From Neobacillus niacini (GTDB lineage Bacteria; Bacillota; Bacilli; Bacillales; Cytobacillaceae), in assembly GCF_000759675.1 (NCBI RefSeq), contig NZ_BAWM01000158.1:1-64000 (forward strand): a stretch of 64,000 nt of DNA, written 5' to 3'. A model generated the notes under the pieces. The model ran no database searches. It had not been told where the DNA came from and saw nothing but the letters and a program-made list of their open reading frames with translations. Both the position numbers and the translations under genes were made by a program. Positions 7,764 through 16,651 of this stretch are shown one piece after another (the first letter of the stretch is position 1; every line of letters starts with the position of its first letter).

Positions 7764-9308
7764 TTAGCTAAAAACCCGTTCCTTAAACTGTTCTAATTTT
7801 TCTAATGAAGACTTATCTACATCCGCATGCAAGCTGTTTCCGTGTGAGTCCATTGTAACAACGGCTGTGAAGCCCTCCACGCGAAGGTGCCACATTGCTT
7901 CAGGGATACCAAATTGCATCAGGTCAACACCTTCAACCCCCTTGATACAATCAGCATAGTACTGAGCAGCGCCGCCGATGGCGTTCAGATAAACACCGCC
8001 ATGCTCTTTTAAAGCTGCCAGCGTACGAGGACCCATTCCGCCTTTTCCAATAACAGCACGGATACCAAATCTCTTCATGATGTCACCTTGATAAGGCTCC
8101 TCACGAATACTTGTGGTTGGACCAGCTGCTTTTACATGCCAGATACCATCTTTATCCTTTAACATTACTGGACCACAGTGATAGATCACTTGTCCATTCA
8201 AATCAACCGGTGAATCATGATCAGACAGGTATTTATGAATCGCATCACGACCGGTGTACATCATACCGTTAATTTGAACTACATCGCCGACCTTTAATTC
8301 ACGGATTTGTTCTTCTGTTATTGGGGCTTGCAGCGTAATCACGTCATTTGCACGAGCTGCTGCTGTTTCTTTTTCAGCTTCCGTTTCAGTGAAATCAATG
8401 AAATCGCCTTCCTGATACATCCACTCATTAATATCTCCTGACACAGGGTCAATACTCACTCCTAAGCGGCGGAATGCCCAACAATTGTAGGCTACAGATA
8501 CATAGAAGCTAGCTGGTATTCGATTCATCACCCCAACTTTACAGCCTAACAAAGTTGCTTCTCCACCAAATCCCATGGTGCCAATTCCCAATTTATTGGC
8601 ATTTTCTAGTACATACTCTTCTAAAGCGCGCAAATCTTCGTTTGGATTAACATCGTCTAATGAGCGGAATAACTGTTCTTTTGCTAAGTCATAGCCAGAT
8701 GAACGGTCGCCGCCAATACCAACTCCGATGAAACCAGCGCTGCAGCCTTGCCCTTGTGCTTGGTAAACGGAATGCATGACACATTTTCGGATGCCATCAA
8801 GGTCACGTCCTGCTCTTCCTAACCCTTCTAATTCACATGGAAGACTGTACTGGATGTTTTTATTTTCACAGCCCCCGCCTTTTAAAATCAGACGAACATC
8901 GATATAATCTTTTTCCCATTGATCAAATTTCATAACCGGCAAACCTGCACCGAGATTGTCGCCGCTATTTTCTCCTGTTAATGAATCAACAGAGTTTGGA
9001 CGTAGTTTTCCTTCCTTTGTCGCGATGACAATCGCATTTTTGATCGCTTCTTTTATTTCTAATTGGTTTACACCAACAGGCGTTTTAATTTTAAAAGTTG
9101 GTAATCCGGTATCCTGACAAATAGGTGAGACTTGATCATCTGCCATTTTAATATTATTTGTAATTGTAGCAAGGCTCATTGCTGCACTTGTACCAGCGTT
9201 TTCCTTCTCCTTTGCCGCTTTAACCGCACGGCGCACATCCTTTGGAAGCTTTGTAGAAGTTTCAACTACTAACTTGTACATACTTTCCTGAAATTTCTCG
9301 ATATTCAC
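7764..9308 (-). CDS. fumA: Class I fumarate hydratase (iron-sulfur)
   Basis: This enzyme interconverts fumarate and malate in the citric acid cycle using an oxygen-sensitive [4Fe-4S] cluster. The 514-residue chain contains both halves of the family fused: an alpha part (about 1-290) and a beta part (about 330-514). The cluster cysteines are visible in I-C-Q-D-T-G (near 65), G-G-G-C-E-N-K (near 145) and G-Q-G-C-S-A-G (near 190). G-K-G-G-M-G and the C-terminal H-x-x-V-E-G-F-T-A segment belong to the beta part. The start is GTG, eight bases after AAAGGGG. It is monocistronic. B. subtilis uses the unrelated class II enzyme, so this type is worth noting. Confidence 0.93.
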   Translation of the reverse strand: MNIEKFQESMYKLVVETSTKLPKDVRRAVKAAKEKENAGTSAAMSLATITNNIKMADDQVSPICQDTGLPTFKIKTPVGVNQLEIKEAIKNAIVIATKEGKLRPNSVDSLTGENSGDNLGAGLPVMKFDQWEKDYIDVRLILKGGGCENKNIQYSLPCELEGLGRAGRDLDGIRKCVMHSVYQAQGQGCSAGFIGVGIGGDRSSGYDLAKEQLFRSLDDVNPNEDLRALEEYVLENANKLGIGTMGFGGEATLLGCKVGVMNRIPASFYVSVAYNCWAFRRLGVSIDPVSGDINEWMYQEGDFIDFTETEAEKETAAARANDVITLQAPITEEQIRELKVGDVVQINGMMYTGRDAIHKYLSDHDSPVDLNGQVIYHCGPVMLKDKDGIWHVKAAGPTTSIREEPYQGDIMKRFGIRAVIGKGGMGPRTLAALKEHGGVYLNAIGGAAQYYADCIKGVEGVDLMQFGIPEAMWHLRVEGFTAVVTMDSHGNSLHADVDKSSLEKLEQFKERVFS

Positions 9309-9422
9309 CTAAAGTACCCCTTTCCCCTTGTCCGATTCGCAATCTATTTAAAAATTACAACTATTAGACGATTATTATTATACTCCTATAAGCAAATGAT
9401 TTAAAGGTAAAGGTTTTCAAAA

Positions 9423-9451
9423 TAAAAAGAGTCTGCATTTAAACAGACTCT
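9423..9451 (-). terminator. Terminator overlapping a stop codon
   Basis: AGAGTCTG (9428-9435) pairs with CAGACTCT (9444-9451) and a T-run follows on the minus strand. The upstream arm encodes the last codons of the gene ending at 9439. Confidence 0.85.
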
Positions 9452-9636
9452 GGTGCTTCACGATGGTTGAATTCCTTACATTTGGATTCTAATTCATCAA
9501 TCATTTTGATTAAGTTGTCAATATCATCAATATCCGTATCCTCCGGATCAATAGCATCCAATACATCTAGAAACATGTTCAATCTTTGCTTTAAAAAACT
9601 AACTTGTGTATTTTTATCATGTGTCGGACTACCCAA
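9439..9636 (-). CDS. SE1561-family small protein
   Basis: This 65-residue acidic protein has no signal or membrane segment. It resembles the conserved SE1561 family of Bacillales, with N-terminal G-x-P-T-x-D-K, Q-V-x-x-L-K-x-R-L, and a Asp/Ile-rich centre. Function is not known. Its terminator overlaps its stop codon. It lies alone between fumarase and a dispersed repeat. Confidence 0.75.
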   Translation of the reverse strand: MGSPTHDKNTQVSFLKQRLNMFLDVLDAIDPEDTDIDDIDNLIKMIDELESKCKEFNHREAPESV

Positions 9637-9689
9637 TTTGATTCTCCCCCTTCTACTCCAATATCCTACACTTTCTGCAACTCTTTTTC

Positions 9690-9863
9690 AAAGGCTGTGT
9701 TAAACTTGTCTGTTGATTTCCGCTCCAGGCGCTTCGCTTCCCGCGGGCGGTCCGGGGAGCCTCCTCGGCGCATAAGCGCCTGCGGGGTCTCCCGCAGGAG
9801 TCTCGCGCCTTCCACTCCAATCAACAGAGTGAAAAATCAACCATTAGCTTTAACACAGCCTTT
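9690..9863. repeat. Dispersed palindromic element (MITE/REP-like)
   Basis: A 174-bp GC-rich element is bounded by perfect 15-bp terminal inverted repeats (AAAGGCTGTGTTAAA at 9690-9704 and its complement at 9849-9863). Inside lies a second inverted pair, TCTGTTGATT against AATCAACAGA, and nested arms in GCGCC/GGCGC. The GC-rich core is of a type I recognise as recurring between genes in Bacillus genomes. It encodes nothing. Confidence 0.8.
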
Positions 9864-9900
9864 CAAAAAAGAACCCCTACGACCTTTGTAGGAGTTCTTT
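9864..9900 (-). terminator. yfkD terminator
   Basis: AAAGAAC-CCCTAC pairs with GTAGG-AGTTCTTT (9868-9900), followed by six T on the minus strand, just after the gene ending at 9909. Confidence 0.85.
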
Positions 9901-9908
9901 CTCCAAAA

Positions 9909-10718
9909 TCATCTTGGTCTCTCTGAAGCAGCAAAACCAAATGAAACATGGTCCTGAACCGGAATCCATGCCCCGATTCCCTGTGACGTTACATTTTTAA
10001 TAACAATTACTTTTTTATTTCCCTTAAGCATTAAATAAACTTCACCATAGGTAACTTTGCCTTTTTCATTAACAGCTGGTGCGTAAGCATATAAGTACCC
10101 TAAGCGATTGACAGGAATATTGTAGACATGGTCGTTTTTCGTCCCTGCACCGATAATCGTATCAAATGAAAGTGGAAGATGTGTTTTTTCCATAGCCTTT
10201 AACAGCATCATCTTTTTTACATCTTCAGCGTTTGCAATTTTTGCTGTTAACCCGCCACGGATAATTTTTTGCGCTTCTTGAACATAATGGATCTGGTAAG
10301 GTACCTTTCCGCCGCGATTATCATAATAGTTGGTATTAACCTTTTGATATTCCCAGTTCGAGGACGTTTCAGTCGATTCATAATTTAATGGCCACTGACC
10401 AAGGTATACGATTGCTCGATAACCAAGTGCAAACGGTGTACTATTGATGCTTGACTCATTCAACATACGGATTAAATCGGGATTTTCAATTTTCACCTTG
10501 GAAGAGTCAATGAGCTTTTTTGTTAACTCACTAGGCTGCAAAGTTGGCAAGTCTTGAGTTGAATTGGGATAGGTATTTTCTTTTGTTATATTACGTACCG
10601 AAGGTGGAACTTGATAGTTTACAGGTCCTTTTTTAGCATTTGCGTTCTCAGCCGAAGCTGTTGGCAGGAAAGCTAATAGTAATAGCAGCGTCATGACGAC
10701 AGTGATCAATTTTTTCAC
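9909..10718 (-). CDS. yfkD: YfkD-like exported protein
   Basis: This 269-residue secreted protein has a clear signal peptide (A-S-A cleavage near 23). It matches the Bacillus YfkD family over its length: V-R-N-I-T-K-E-N-T-Y-P-N, D-L-P-x-L-Q-P-S-E, N-T-N-Y-Y-D-N-R-G-G, and the C-terminal S-Q-G-I-G-A-W-I-P-V-Q-D-H. The family has no established biochemical role. The next gene but one is the chaA/yfkE homolog and yfkF follows, so the B. subtilis yfkD-yfkE-yfkF order is preserved with one insertion (10810-11439). Confidence 0.88.
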   Translation of the reverse strand: MKKLITVVMTLLLLLAFLPTASAENANAKKGPVNYQVPPSVRNITKENTYPNSTQDLPTLQPSELTKKLIDSSKVKIENPDLIRMLNESSINSTPFALGYRAIVYLGQWPLNYESTETSSNWEYQKVNTNYYDNRGGKVPYQIHYVQEAQKIIRGGLTAKIANAEDVKKMMLLKAMEKTHLPLSFDTIIGAGTKNDHVYNIPVNRLGYLYAYAPAVNEKGKVTYGEVYLMLKGNKKVIVIKNVTSQGIGAWIPVQDHVSFGFAASERPR

Positions 10719-10809
10719 AAAGAAAAACTCCTTTCACAATATAGCAGTAATAAGTCTGCTCATAGTGTTTTCGGAGTTGAAAACTTTTATCCATATCCTC
10801 GATATTATT

Positions 10810-11439
10810 TCAATATTTACCCTGAAAATTACCTTCTAACAGTCTATTCATTAATTTTTCAAAATAAGGAAAACACAGTTGAACAAAAGGGCCAATTGTA
10901 AAAGTGATAATGATTGTACCAATACCAATGGGTCCTTGAAGAATCAATGCTGGAACTAAAGCTATCAGTTCTCCAATCGTCTTCGCCATCATTAAATTAA
11001 CTCGAAAACGCTCTATAATGGCCATCATAAAAGAATCTATCGGATTTAAAGGAAACTTTGCTTGTAAATAGATGGCCGCACCAAGCCCAATGATGAAAAT
11101 TCCAAGAACTAAGGTTACTACCTTAAATAGTAATCCGTTAACTTCCAATGGATCAAATACAAAAAACATCCATAAGTCAACTAAAGATCCAATTAAGATG
11201 ATGGTTAATATCGATAATATTTCAGGTCTTCTTTTCACCAATAAGGAATTTACTGCTACTAACACTGCTCCATCGATTATGATCCAGGTACCAATCGTCA
11301 GACCTACCGAGTCAGTAAGAGCAACATTCAAAGCATCCCAAGCCCCAGCTCCCAGTTCGGCTTTTATGGTTAAACAGATACCAAAGGTCATAATGGATAA
11401 CCCTGCAATAAAGAATATAAAGCGATAAAATAATGCCAT
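10810..11439 (-). CDS. YczE/YyaS-type membrane protein
   Basis: This 209-residue integral membrane protein has about five hydrophobic segments. It matches the YczE/YyaS/YitT-like family, with an early G-I-C-L-T-I-K-A-E-L-G-A-G-A-W-D-A-L-N block and a later F-P-L-N-P-I-D-S-F-M repeat of the same element. That indicates an internal duplication. AAGGAGAAATAA precedes the ATG. The transported substrate is unknown. It is inserted between the yfkD and chaA homologs and starts only 90 bases from yfkD, so the two may be co-transcribed. Confidence 0.75.
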   Translation of the reverse strand: MALFYRFIFFIAGLSIMTFGICLTIKAELGAGAWDALNVALTDSVGLTIGTWIIIDGAVLVAVNSLLVKRRPEILSILTIILIGSLVDLWMFFVFDPLEVNGLLFKVVTLVLGIFIIGLGAAIYLQAKFPLNPIDSFMMAIIERFRVNLMMAKTIGELIALVPALILQGPIGIGTIIITFTIGPFVQLCFPYFEKLMNRLLEGNFQGKY

Positions 11440-11471
11440 TTATTTCTCCTTAAAAAATAATAATCAGAACA

Positions 11472-11500
11472 TTTACAAAATTCGAATAATCAGTTATAAT
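11472..11500 (+). promoter_or_regulatory. Plus-strand sigma-A promoter
   Basis: TTTACA (11472-11477) and TATAAT (11495-11500) are separated by 17 bases. No known gene lies downstream on this strand before the terminator at 11740. The transcript would carry two strong AGGAGG-like sequences (11518 and 11555) with no ATG at normal spacing. Confidence 0.55.
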
Positions 11501-11637
11501 ATACTTAACCTTAAAAAAGGAGGGCAGTAATCAATCGACGAACCATTTACCACTAAGGAGGTTGGGATTCCACTCATATATGAAAATTCAACACTCGTGT
11601 TTTTCAATTATAAATTAAACATGAAGGTTGGTGATTG

Positions 11638-11709
11638 ATGGGCCCAAGAAACGCGATTGGTTTTACCCCATATAGCATAATGCTTGAACATTATAGCACA
11701 ATTACATGA
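11638..11709 (+). CDS. Possible 23-residue peptide
   Basis: An ATG preceded by AAGGTTGGTGATTG opens a 23-codon frame (M-G-P-R-N-A-I-G-F...) ending in TGA at 11707. It lies on the transcript predicted from the promoter at 11472 and ends 30 bases before a hairpin. No homolog is known to me. The 347-base gap 11440-11786 otherwise holds only the promoter and the terminator. Confidence 0.3.
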   Translation: MGPRNAIGFTPYSIMLEHYSTIT

Positions 11710-11739
11710 TTTACCCTTACATCGAATTTAAAATTTATA

Positions 11740-11773
11740 AGAAGACTCTGTGCCTGCTGGTACAGAGTCTTCT
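11740..11773 (-). terminator. Terminator after chaA
   Basis: AGAAGACTCTGT pairs exactly with ACAGAGTCTTCT across a ten-base loop. The T-rich tail is moderate on both strands, so it could serve chaA (minus) and the short plus-strand transcript. Confidence 0.75.
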
Positions 11774-11786
11774 TACGTATCCATTT

Positions 11787-12839
11787 TTATAATAGGAAGA
11801 ACCCTATCCCCATAATGAAGTAGGCTGCAAGTAAAGTTAGTCCCTCAAACCAGTTCGATTCTCCATCATTCGAAATTACAACCATAAGAAGCACGGAGGT
11901 TACCATGGCAATTAGCTCTGGCATTGTAAAAACAAGCGGCATGGCTTCAGTAAAGAAAAGCGAAATTAAGACTAGCACTGGCGCAACAAACATGGCAATC
12001 TGAAGTGTTGATCCAATGGCAATTTCAACCGCAATATCCATTTTATTTTTAAATGCCATGACAATTGCAGAGGCGTGTTCGGCAGCATTACCTACAATGG
12101 CTACAATAATGACTCCGATAAATAACTCGGTCCAGCCAAATGATTCTGCTACATATTCAAATGTATGAACGAGATTTTCAGAAATATAGGCAACAGCTAA
12201 GGTGGCGACCAATAGAACGCCAATTGCCTTTCCTTTGCTCCATTCTGGTTCTTCCTCATGATGTGTTTCGGCATTCTCACTTTGATAGACCCCTCGATGG
12301 GTAACCAATTTAAAGAAAAGTGCTGCAAGATAAAGTAAGATTAGAATCACTGATATCCCAATACTTAATGATAATGTTTTCGATTCATTCATTTCCATTG
12401 AAAAAACTTCTGGTATCACAAAGGCAACTATGACTGCAAACATGAGTAGTCCAGAATTATGCCTTGCATCATGAACATTAAATTTCTGCCTTTTAAATTT
12501 AACCCCGCCGATAAAGAAGGATAATCCAGCAACGAGGAGCAGGTTCCCTATAACTGACCCTGTTAAGGAGGCCAGGACAACCCCAATCAATCCTTCCTTT
12601 AAAGCAAAAATGGAAATGATTAATTCAACAGCATTTCCAAAAGTAGCATTTAAGAGACCTCCCACCCGTGGTCCTGCGACAATCGCCAAACTTTCGGTTG
12701 CCCTCCCCATATAACTGGCCAAAGCGATAATTGAAACACAGTAAACAATAAAGAGTATCATGGTCGGCCAGTGCATGAGTGTCCCAATGACTGAAAGTGG
12801 GACGCCAATAAATGTGAGCAGCATGAATATTTTTTCCAC
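11787..12839 (-). CDS. chaA: Ca2+/H+ antiporter, CaCA family
   Basis: This 350-residue cation exchanger exports Ca2+ in exchange for protons. It has about 11 hydrophobic segments and two copies of the CaCA alpha repeat: G-N-A-V-E-L-I-I-S near residue 70 and G-N-A-A-E-H-A-S-A near 250. Their Glu residues bind the ion. Length and motifs match B. subtilis YfkE/ChaA. A cytosolic His/Glu-rich loop (near 190-200) separates the halves. The start is GTG after AGGAGGGATAAC. It is divergent from the yfkF homolog. Confidence 0.92.
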   Translation of the reverse strand: MEKIFMLLTFIGVPLSVIGTLMHWPTMILFIVYCVSIIALASYMGRATESLAIVAGPRVGGLLNATFGNAVELIISIFALKEGLIGVVLASLTGSVIGNLLLVAGLSFFIGGVKFKRQKFNVHDARHNSGLLMFAVIVAFVIPEVFSMEMNESKTLSLSIGISVILILLYLAALFFKLVTHRGVYQSENAETHHEEEPEWSKGKAIGVLLVATLAVAYISENLVHTFEYVAESFGWTELFIGVIIVAIVGNAAEHASAIVMAFKNKMDIAVEIAIGSTLQIAMFVAPVLVLISLFFTEAMPLVFTMPELIAMVTSVLLMVVISNDGESNWFEGLTLLAAYFIMGIGFFLL

Positions 12840-13044
12840 CGTTATCCCTCCTAAAGTTGGTGTAAAAGTTGAAGATAAAAATATAAAAATTGTATAAAAA
12901 TTCCTACAGTAAGAGATTAACCTATTTTCGGATTCATTAAAAGGGTGAAGAATATTTTACTTGCAAATGCATTGTTTTCTCGTTACCATCGTTTTTGGAG
13001 CCATTTCATGGAAGTACTAATTAACAAATAACGAGGATCATATC

Positions 13045-14223
13045 ATGACTAAAAATAAATTTCAATTTTGGATTCTAGTGACTATAGTTGCCATTTCTGG
13101 TTTTTCACAAGGAATGCTTCTTCCGCTTATTGCCGTTATTTTTGAACAAGGCGGGGTATCCTCCTCCCTTAATGGATTAAACGCGACTGCACTCTATATT
13201 GGAATCCTGGTCGTTTCTCCTTTTATGGAAATGCCGCTGCGAAAATATGGGTATAAACCAACAATAATTCTCGGGGGCGGGCTGGTGGTTGTTGCCCTTG
13301 CACTGTTTCCATTGTGGAAATCCTTTTGGTTTTGGTTTTGTTTGCGTGCCCTAATAGGAATTGGTGACCATGCTTTACATTTTGCCACACAAACCTGGAT
13401 TACATCCTCCTCTCCAACCGAAAAAAGAGGTCGGAATATATCCTTGTATGGCTTATTTTTTGGGATTGGATTTGCAAGCGGACCTTTGATGACACCACTT
13501 GTTAATGTTAATGAAGCATTGCCATTTATCGTTTCCTCTATTTTATGTTTATTTGGCTGGGTGTTTGTATTTACACTAAAGAACGAGTATCCAGAACAGG
13601 AAGTAGAAATCAATTCATTTTTCAACACAATCAAGCGCTTTAGAAAAACAATGAAATATGGCTGGGTCGCTTTTCTTCCACCTTTCTGCTACGGTTTTTT
13701 AGAATCCTCTTTAAACGGCAGCTTTCCGGTTTATGCACTAAGAAGGGATATCGATGTAGCCAGTGTTTCCTTAGTGTTAACAGCCTTTGCCATTGGTAGT
13801 ATCATCACACAACTGCCATTAGGTGTTCTAAGCGATTCGTTTGGACGAAGAAATATATTAATGATTGTTCTTTCTCTTGGATTTATAACCTTTACATCAG
13901 CGAGCATATTTGAACATTCCTTTATTGGACTTATCATCTCCTTCCTCTTATCTGGAATGGTTGTAGGCTCTACATTTTCACTCGGAATCAGCTATATGAC
14001 GGATTTAGTTCCGAAGAATTTGTTAGCAACGGGAAATTTGTTATGCGGTATATTCTTTAGCTTAGGAAGTTTGAGCGGACCTATTATTGGCGGGTTATTT
14101 ATTCAATTTTTCCAAAGAATAAGTTTCTTTTATATTATTAGTACGATGTTATTAACCTTATCCATCATTATTTATGCTTTCGGCAAAAAGACAGTCTCAA
14201 TGGTAGAGCAGCATAACTCCTAA
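13045..14223 (+). CDS. yfkF: MFS transporter, YfkF-like
   Basis: This 392-residue major facilitator has 12 predicted membrane helices. It shows the usual half-repeat signals: a G-x-x-x-x-R-K-Y-G-like loop after helix 2 (near 65) and G-V-L-S-D-S-F-G-R-R-N after helix 8 (near 262). It lies divergent to chaA, which is the B. subtilis yfkE/yfkF arrangement, and has matching length. The substrate is unknown. ACGAGG lies nine bases before the ATG. A terminator follows at 14303. Confidence 0.8.
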   Translation: MTKNKFQFWILVTIVAISGFSQGMLLPLIAVIFEQGGVSSSLNGLNATALYIGILVVSPFMEMPLRKYGYKPTIILGGGLVVVALALFPLWKSFWFWFCLRALIGIGDHALHFATQTWITSSSPTEKRGRNISLYGLFFGIGFASGPLMTPLVNVNEALPFIVSSILCLFGWVFVFTLKNEYPEQEVEINSFFNTIKRFRKTMKYGWVAFLPPFCYGFLESSLNGSFPVYALRRDIDVASVSLVLTAFAIGSIITQLPLGVLSDSFGRRNILMIVLSLGFITFTSASIFEHSFIGLIISFLLSGMVVGSTFSLGISYMTDLVPKNLLATGNLLCGIFFSLGSLSGPIIGGLFIQFFQRISFFYIISTMLLTLSIIIYAFGKKTVSMVEQHNS

Positions 14224-14302
14224 GCATTTTTGGAGCATATTTATATAATTAACATATATTGTATGATAAAATTAAATTAATCTAATAATTGTTTTTGGAA
14301 GG

Positions 14303-14342
14303 CTGCTGTCATCTTAATTGATGACAGCTTTCGTGTTTTTTA
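14303..14342 (+). terminator. Terminator of the yfkF-like gene
   Basis: GCTGTCATC (14305-14313) pairs exactly with GATGACAGC (14320-14328) and a T-rich tail follows. Confidence 0.9.
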
Positions 14343-14380
14343 GGGGTAATGATTTTGATTATTTTTCTCAATTAGAAAAA

Positions 14381-14503
14381 GAAAAGCGGAAGCGCCTTGT
14401 CCAGTGGCGACAGGCATAAGACGAGCCGGCAGGAAGGTTGTTCTTTAACCTTCTTGACGGATTGGCTTATGCCCCCGAGCCACTAGGCGCTGTAGCTAGA
14501 CAG
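14381..14503. repeat. Dispersed hairpin repeat
   Basis: A 123-bp GC-rich element has nested arms. GCGCCTTG-CCAGTGGC pairs with GCCACTAGGCGC at the ends. Inside, CATAAGACGAGCCGGCAGG-AGGTT pairs with AACCT-CTTGACGGATTGGCTTATG (some mismatches). I recognise the type from many Bacillus intergenic regions. It fills the 14224-14528 gap together with the terminator and lies just upstream of the zosA ribosome binding site, so it is probably in the 5' transcript. Confidence 0.8.
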
Positions 14504-14528
14504 AAATAGATAGGGGAGGGAAACTGAA

Positions 14529-16445
14529 ATGAGTACGGATGCGAAGAGATTATCAAAAGTGGTTCCAAAGGTAGGGTTTGTTGAAAAAATTAAACCTCAC
14601 GTTGAACTTATTGCGGCTGGTTTAAGTGGTGTTTTCATTGCCACAGGTTGGATTACGGACAAAATGGGTGATCATGTTGCATCCATTATCTTTTATTTAT
14701 TGGCTTTTGTGATTGGTGGCTTTGCAAAAGCGAAGGAAGGAATTGAAGCTACGTATGAAAACAAACAGCTAAACGTTGAAATGCTGATGATTTTTGCAGC
14801 CATTGGGTCTGCGATTATCGGCTATTGGACTGAAGGCGCAATTTTGATTTTTATATTTGCGGTTAGTGGTGCATTAGAGACCTATACGATGAATAAGAGT
14901 CACAAAGAGATTTCCTCGCTAATGATGCTTCAGCCTGAAGAAGCACTTCTTATGAATAATGGGATTGAAAGGCGTGTACCTGTTACCGAGCTAAAAGTTG
15001 GCGACCATATCCTTGTTAAGCCTGGAGAAAGAATTCCGTCAGATGGAGTCATCAAGAATGGTGTTACGAACATTGATGAAGCTGCCATTACAGGGGAATC
15101 GATGCCAGTCTCAAAAGGACTAGATAAAGAAGTGTTTGCGGGGACAGTAAATTTAACAGGCGCCATCACTGTCCAAACAACAAAAGCAAGTAATGAAACA
15201 CTTTTTCATAAGATCATTGAGCTTGTACAATCTGCTCAAAGTGAAAAATCTCCATCACAGCTGTTTATTGAACGCTTTGAAGGTACCTATGTAAAAACCG
15301 TAATAGTTATCGTTTTAATGATGATGTTCCTGCCCTATTTCTTACTTGATTGGAGCTGGAATGAGTCGTTTTATCGGGCCATGATTTTGTTGGTTGTTGC
15401 TTCCCCTTGCGCTCTCGTTGCTTCCATTATGCCAGCAACATTGTCTGCCATTTCAAATGGTGCAAAACGAGGTATTTTAGTCAAAGGCGGCGTACATTTA
15501 GAGAATCTAAGCCACTTAGAAGCAATTGCCTTTGACAAAACTGGTACGCTAACGAAAGGTAAACCAGAAGTTACTGAAATAATTGTAAATGAAAACTTTG
15601 AAAAAATGGAGCTTTTATGGAAGGCAGCATCCATTGAGAATCAATCGAATCATCCTCTTGCACAATCCATTGTCAAGTATGTGAAAGGAAATCTTGAACG
15701 TGACCTTGTTCAACCTGAAAACCTTGAAGATGTTTCTGGATGGGGCATAAAAGCCGAAATATGTGGTGAACAGTGGAAAATAGGCAAAGCAGATTTTGTT
15801 GGTAGAGAAGCCGCCCTAACATTCGCTGAAGGTAAAGCCTCTGAGCTAGCAAGCAAAGGGAATACACTTGTATTTATACAAGTTAACGATTGTTTAGCAG
15901 CGATGATTGCTTTAAAAGATGTTGTTAGACAAGAAACAAAGCTGGCCATCGACCATTTAAAGAAAAAAGGGATTTACACGGTCATGCTTACTGGCGATAG
16001 TGAGAAAACAGCTAAGGCAATTGCAGAAGAAAGTCATGTGGATCAGTTCTTTGCTGAATGTCTGCCTGAAGAAAAAGTGGAGCATCTTAAAAAGTTGAAG
16101 GAGAAATACAAAACCATCGCGATGGTTGGAGATGGAATTAATGACGCACCTGCATTAGCGATTGCAAATGTTGGAATTGCCATGGGAGAAGGTTCGGATG
16201 TTGCACTTGAAACTGCGGATGTAGTCTTAATGAAAAATGATTTACCAAGGATTGCCGAAGCCATTCATCTTTCACAACGTATGAATCGGATTATTAAACA
16301 AAATGTGATCTTCTCCATAACAGTGATCATGATTTTAATTTCTTCAAACTTTTTTCAATTACTTGATTTGCCATTTGGTGTTATTGGACATGAAGGCAGT
16401 ACCATTCTAGTGATTCTAAACAGTTTAAGGCTTCTAAAAAATTAA
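14529..16445 (+). CDS. zosA: P1B-type zinc-transporting ATPase, ZosA-like
   Basis: This 638-residue heavy-metal ATPase has no N-terminal metal-binding domain. Six to eight membrane helices include the translocation motif A-S-P-C-A-L-V-A-S (near 290) in place of the usual C-P-C. The actuator loop T-G-E-S, the phosphorylation site D-K-T-G-T-L-T (near 335), the H-P pair (near 377) and the G-D-G-I-N-D-A-P hinge are all intact. The S-P-C type and the length match B. subtilis ZosA, a zinc importer induced by peroxide; zinc specificity is inferred from this. GGGAGGG precedes the ATG. It is monocistronic. Confidence 0.88.
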   Translation: MSTDAKRLSKVVPKVGFVEKIKPHVELIAAGLSGVFIATGWITDKMGDHVASIIFYLLAFVIGGFAKAKEGIEATYENKQLNVEMLMIFAAIGSAIIGYWTEGAILIFIFAVSGALETYTMNKSHKEISSLMMLQPEEALLMNNGIERRVPVTELKVGDHILVKPGERIPSDGVIKNGVTNIDEAAITGESMPVSKGLDKEVFAGTVNLTGAITVQTTKASNETLFHKIIELVQSAQSEKSPSQLFIERFEGTYVKTVIVIVLMMMFLPYFLLDWSWNESFYRAMILLVVASPCALVASIMPATLSAISNGAKRGILVKGGVHLENLSHLEAIAFDKTGTLTKGKPEVTEIIVNENFEKMELLWKAASIENQSNHPLAQSIVKYVKGNLERDLVQPENLEDVSGWGIKAEICGEQWKIGKADFVGREAALTFAEGKASELASKGNTLVFIQVNDCLAAMIALKDVVRQETKLAIDHLKKKGIYTVMLTGDSEKTAKAIAEESHVDQFFAECLPEEKVEHLKKLKEKYKTIAMVGDGINDAPALAIANVGIAMGEGSDVALETADVVLMKNDLPRIAEAIHLSQRMNRIIKQNVIFSITVIMILISSNFFQLLDLPFGVIGHEGSTILVILNSLRLLKN

Positions 16446-16472
16446 AAAACCGGGCGATAGCCCGGTTTTATT
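16444..16472. terminator. Bidirectional terminator
   Basis: CCGGGC-GATA-GCCCGG (16450-16465) has a T-run on both strands. It serves zosA from the left and the 34-residue gene from the right. Confidence 0.92.
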
Positions 16473-16576
16473 TAATGGTATCCGTTGGTTCCGTTTGCAG
16501 AACCTGATGTTTTATTTCCTTTGCTGCCTTTACCCTTTTGTTTTGTGCCGCCATCTTTTTTTGTTTGTTTTGTCAT
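16472..16576 (-). CDS. 34-residue Lys/Gly-rich peptide
   Basis: This short frame is preceded by AGGGGGCTCATC and ends at the shared terminator. The peptide is basic and low in complexity (repeated Lys, Gly, Thr, Ser, Asn), with no hydrophobic segment. That composition is reminiscent of small spore or nucleic-acid-associated proteins of Bacillus, but no family was recognised. It lies between zosA and the yfkH homolog. Confidence 0.6.
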   Translation of the reverse strand: MTKQTKKDGGTKQKGKGSKGNKTSGSANGTNGYH

Positions 16577-16651
16577 GATGAGCCCCCTATTTGTTGTCTT
16601 ATTCCCCATCTATATTGTTTACAAAATAGCGGTTTTCATAAAAGAAAATTT

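Noticed and set aside
7562-7771. 69-codon frame with Thr/Ser/Val repeats
   Set aside because: It is a by-product of the 21-bp repeats, which keep frame, and it runs through the fumarase terminator. No ribosome binding site.
9604-9891. 95-codon frame
   Set aside because: It reads through the GC-rich dispersed repeat and overlaps a supported gene on the other strand.
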